NCBI RefSeq assembly: GCF_003382685.1
Contig: NZ_QLVG01000037.1
Coordinates: forward strand, 1 to 64,000
DNA: 64,000 nt
Source of the DNA: Halorussus litoreus
Lineage (GTDB): Archaea > Halobacteriota > Halobacteria > Halobacteriales > Haladaptataceae
Direction: 5' to 3'
Of this stretch, positions 62,041 through 64,000 are shown piece by piece (the stretch's first letter is position 1; every line of letters starts with the position of its first letter). A program made the position numbers and the translations under genes. The notes beneath the pieces were generated by a model. That model saw only the letters and a list, made by a program, of their open reading frames with translations, searched no databases and was not told the DNA's origin.

Positions 62041-63098
62041 GTTATCACCAGTTCGCTCTCGATCTGGTCCTCGGTCAGTCCAGCCTCGCGTCCGCGAGCG
62101 ATGGCGCGGATGTTGTCGACCTCCCGCTCCTTCGCCAGCACGTACGCCAGCACCGGACACACCGACAGCGGGAAGACGTGCGAGAGGTGGTCGGAGTACT
62201 CGAGGAGTGCAGCGTCTAGTGCGTGCTCGAATCCGATGAGGCTGTCGGTGCGCTCCAGGTCGTCGAGCGCTTCGGTCAGGTCGTCGCCGTACGTGCTGTC
62301 GCGGATGAACGTGCTCAGCTCGTCGACGTTCGTCGACAGCTGGGACAGCTCGGACTCGCGGAACAGCTGGCCGCCCTCGATGAAGTACTCGGCCGGGTCG
62401 AGGTCCGCACCGCTCCGGGCGATCCGGAGCGCGTTCCGGGCGTTCCGGAAGTCGATCTCGGCCTGCAGGAACTCGACGTACAGTTCCATCGCGCGACCGC
62501 TCGACGTTGGCGTCTCGGCCAGCAGCCCCTCGTAGTAGCTGCGGTCGACCGCGTTCTCCAGCGGGACGAGCACGTCGGTCTCCTCGAAGTCGGCGTACGC
62601 GTCCGCCAGCGGGTCGCCGTACCGCGTGCGGTCGAGCAGTTCGACGACCTCCTCGATGGAGCCGGCCTCCGTGAGTCGGTCGAGGAACTGCCGGTCGAAC
62701 TCGCCAGCGTAGACGAGGTCGGACTCGATGGTGTCCGCGTCGGCCCCCGAGTAGAGGCCGCGGATCACCGTCTTGACGTTCCACGCGTCGAACTTCCGGA
62801 GGTACCGGGCGATGAGCTCGTACAGCTCACCGTCGGCCCACCGGAGGAGGTCGTCGAAGTGCTTGGCGAGGTTGCGGTTGAGCGCGTACTCGATGAGGTC
62901 GACGCCGCCGTACCGGGAGCCGAGCGCGTTGATCTCCTCCTCGTACTCGGTCTCCTCCATGTACCGGGCGATCTCGCTCGGACCCATCCGGAGGAGTTTC
63001 CGGTAGTCCTCGTCGTCGAACAGCAGCGACCGGCGCTTTCGGACCCGAGCGTTGACGTACTCGTAGTTCGACGATCCCTCGGTCTTTCGTGCGCTCAT
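62037..63098 (-). CDS. atpC: A-type ATP synthase subunit C
   Basis: A 353-residue helical funnel-shaped subunit that joins the membrane rotor ring to the D/F stalk. SNYEYVNARVRKRRSLLFDDEDY, LRKFDAWNVKTVIRGLYSG and the C-terminal FPLSVCPVLAYVLAKEREVDNIR with AIARGREAGLTEDQI are diagnostic. It overlaps atpE upstream and atpF downstream by four bases each. Confidence 0.93.
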   Translation of the reverse strand: MSARKTEGSSNYEYVNARVRKRRSLLFDDEDYRKLLRMGPSEIARYMEETEYEEEINALGSRYGGVDLIEYALNRNLAKHFDDLLRWADGELYELIARYLRKFDAWNVKTVIRGLYSGADADTIESDLVYAGEFDRQFLDRLTEAGSIEEVVELLDRTRYGDPLADAYADFEETDVLVPLENAVDRSYYEGLLAETPTSSGRAMELYVEFLQAEIDFRNARNALRIARSGADLDPAEYFIEGGQLFRESELSQLSTNVDELSTFIRDSTYGDDLTEALDDLERTDSLIGFEHALDAALLEYSDHLSHVFPLSVCPVLAYVLAKEREVDNIRAIARGREAGLTEDQIESELVIT

Positions 63099-63676
63099 TG
63101 CTCGAACAGGCGGGTGCTGATGTTCTGCAGGTTGTCCTCCCAGACGTCCTCCAGCACCGAGTCGAACGTGTTGTTCACCCGGACTCGGGACTGCTCGCTC
63201 TCGACCACGACGCCGCCGAGGCAGTCGTGCTCGCCACCGTACTCGTAGCCGTCGTAGTCGGCCACGATATCGGTCAACAGCTCGTCGTCCTCTGGCTTGC
63301 CGAACACCCGAACGGTGTCGCCGGCGTCGAACTCCTCACTGGCGGCGTCGAGCAGTTCGCGCGTCAGCTCCTCGCGACGGTCGCCTTCGAGGTCGGCGAG
63401 TCGCTGCTCCACTGCATCGCGAACCTCCTGCAGCGCGTCGCGTCGGGCTTCGAGGCGCTGCTGCTTGGCCTCCAGCTTCGCGCTGGAGAGCTTCTGCTCG
63501 CGCTCCTGCTCTATCGCCCGCTCGGTCTCCTGTTCTTGCTCCGCGAGTATCTCGTCGGCGTCGGCCTCGGCCTCCGAGACGATCTCGGCGGCGCGCTCGT
63601 CGCCCTCCGACTGAATCTCCTGCGCGCGCTCGCGGGCTTCGTTTCGTATATCCTCAACTACCGTGTCCAGACTCAT
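63095..63676 (-). CDS. atpE: A-type ATP synthase subunit E
   Basis: A 193-residue peripheral-stalk subunit. The N-terminal half is a long charged coiled coil (about 1-105, rich in Glu, Ala, Arg and Gln); the C-terminal half is the globular head-binding domain (GDTVRVFGKPEDDELL, HDCLGGVVVESEQSRVRVNN). The peripheral stalk holds the A3B3 head still. The stop overlaps the atpC start. Confidence 0.92.
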   Translation of the reverse strand: MSLDTVVEDIRNEARERAQEIQSEGDERAAEIVSEAEADADEILAEQEQETERAIEQEREQKLSSAKLEAKQQRLEARRDALQEVRDAVEQRLADLEGDRREELTRELLDAASEEFDAGDTVRVFGKPEDDELLTDIVADYDGYEYGGEHDCLGGVVVESEQSRVRVNNTFDSVLEDVWEDNLQNISTRLFEQ

Positions 63677-63700
63677 TGATGAAGAGGGAAAGCGGGTTGG

Positions 63701-63982
63701 TTATCCGACGAGGAACACGACGACCAGCGCGAGAATGACGAGCGTCTCGGGCAGGACCGTCATGATGAGCCCCGTCCCGAAGAGGCTCTCGTCCTCGGCG
63801 ATGGCACCGATGGCCGCGCTCCCGATGCCGCGCTCCGCGTAGCCTGCACCCAGCGCGGCGAGGCCGACCGCGAGTGCGGCCATGCCGTTCTCGGTGATCG
63901 CCTGAAGCGGCGTCAGAGCGTCGATTCCGCCCTGTGCGAACAGTACACTGGTCTCGACCATCGCGAGTATAGCATCGAACAT
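63701..63982 (-). CDS. atpK: A-type ATP synthase subunit K (membrane rotor ring proteolipid)
   Basis: A 93-residue proteolipid. The first helix is GMAALAVGLAALGAGYAERG with Gly/Ala packing. The second helix carries the ion-carrying Glu in LIMTVLPETLVILALVVVFL. The polar loop between them (AIAEDESLFGT) contacts the stalk. The hydrophobic N-terminus (about 1-18) may be a cleaved or extra segment. It is the most upstream atp gene visible; atpI and atpH would lie beyond the window if the usual haloarchaeal order holds. Confidence 0.93.
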   Translation of the reverse strand: MFDAILAMVETSVLFAQGGIDALTPLQAITENGMAALAVGLAALGAGYAERGIGSAAIGAIAEDESLFGTGLIMTVLPETLVILALVVVFLVG

Positions 63983-64000
63983 AGTTTCTGAAGTCTCCTT

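Overview
The window reads as a chromosome segment of an extremely halophilic archaeon (class Halobacteria). Proteins are strongly acidic, coding GC is high, start codons are often GTG, genes in operons overlap as ATGA or GTGA, and AT-rich TATA-like boxes sit about 25-35 bases before many starts, as in leaderless haloarchaeal transcripts. Family content agrees: bat-type HTH regulator, RPA plus RPA-associated protein, Tfx regulator, TRAM protein and A-type ATP synthase. I cannot name the genus. No rRNA, insertion sequence, integrase or CRISPR array was seen.

Layout. 0-7.9 kb: an MscS channel, then a complete histidine-degradation operon (hutUGIH) with a divergent bat-type regulator, and a UspA protein. 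7.9-11.4 kb: two small zinc-ribbon genes (one apparently frameshifted), the RPA operon and a LysE-type exporter. 11.5-19 kb: a nonulosonic-acid (sialic/legionaminic-type) biosynthesis locus in two divergent arms (Gfo/Idh, PtmA-like SDR, NeuD, NeuC, NeuB on one side; LegB-like dehydratase and LegC-like aminotransferase on the other). 19-23.7 kb: an amidase, a putative TIM-barrel protein, a small FAD oxidoreductase and a beta-propeller protein. 23.8-34.1 kb: the least ordinary part. Minus-strand genes, mostly with their own AT-rich promoters, encode two paralogous caspase/CHAT-like proteins, an O-methyltransferase, a class V aminotransferase, an M32 carboxypeptidase homologue that has lost its metal-site motifs, a 51-residue peptide with a Gly-Gly-Gly-Cys core, and an MFS exporter. 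An atypical tRNA-Leu lies among them. I read this as a candidate ribosomal-peptide (RiPP-like) pathway.

34-57.6 kb: mixed genes. These include a DUF7091-type protein with a ManC-like nucleotidyltransferase, a VapBC-type toxin-antitoxin pair, a chemotaxis transducer coupled to CheW, a diphthamide-synthetase-like protein with an atypical SDR, Tfx, TRAM and several small proteins. Then come an aldehyde:ferredoxin oxidoreductase and an operon of aldehyde dehydrogenase, SDR, M20 deacylase, degenerate M20-like protein and a protein that keeps the zinc-site pattern of bacterial LpxC. A decayed lipoprotein/SDR remnant, a second amidase, a BASS-type transporter, a class III aminotransferase and an Lrp/AsnC regulator follow. 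57.6-64 kb: atpKECFABD of the A-type ATP synthase, on the minus strand, running to the window edge.

Unusual DNA structure recurs. There are several long perfect GC-rich palindromes with arms of 19-25 bp, three of them inside coding sequence, and short tandem repeats placed exactly at gene 3' ends.
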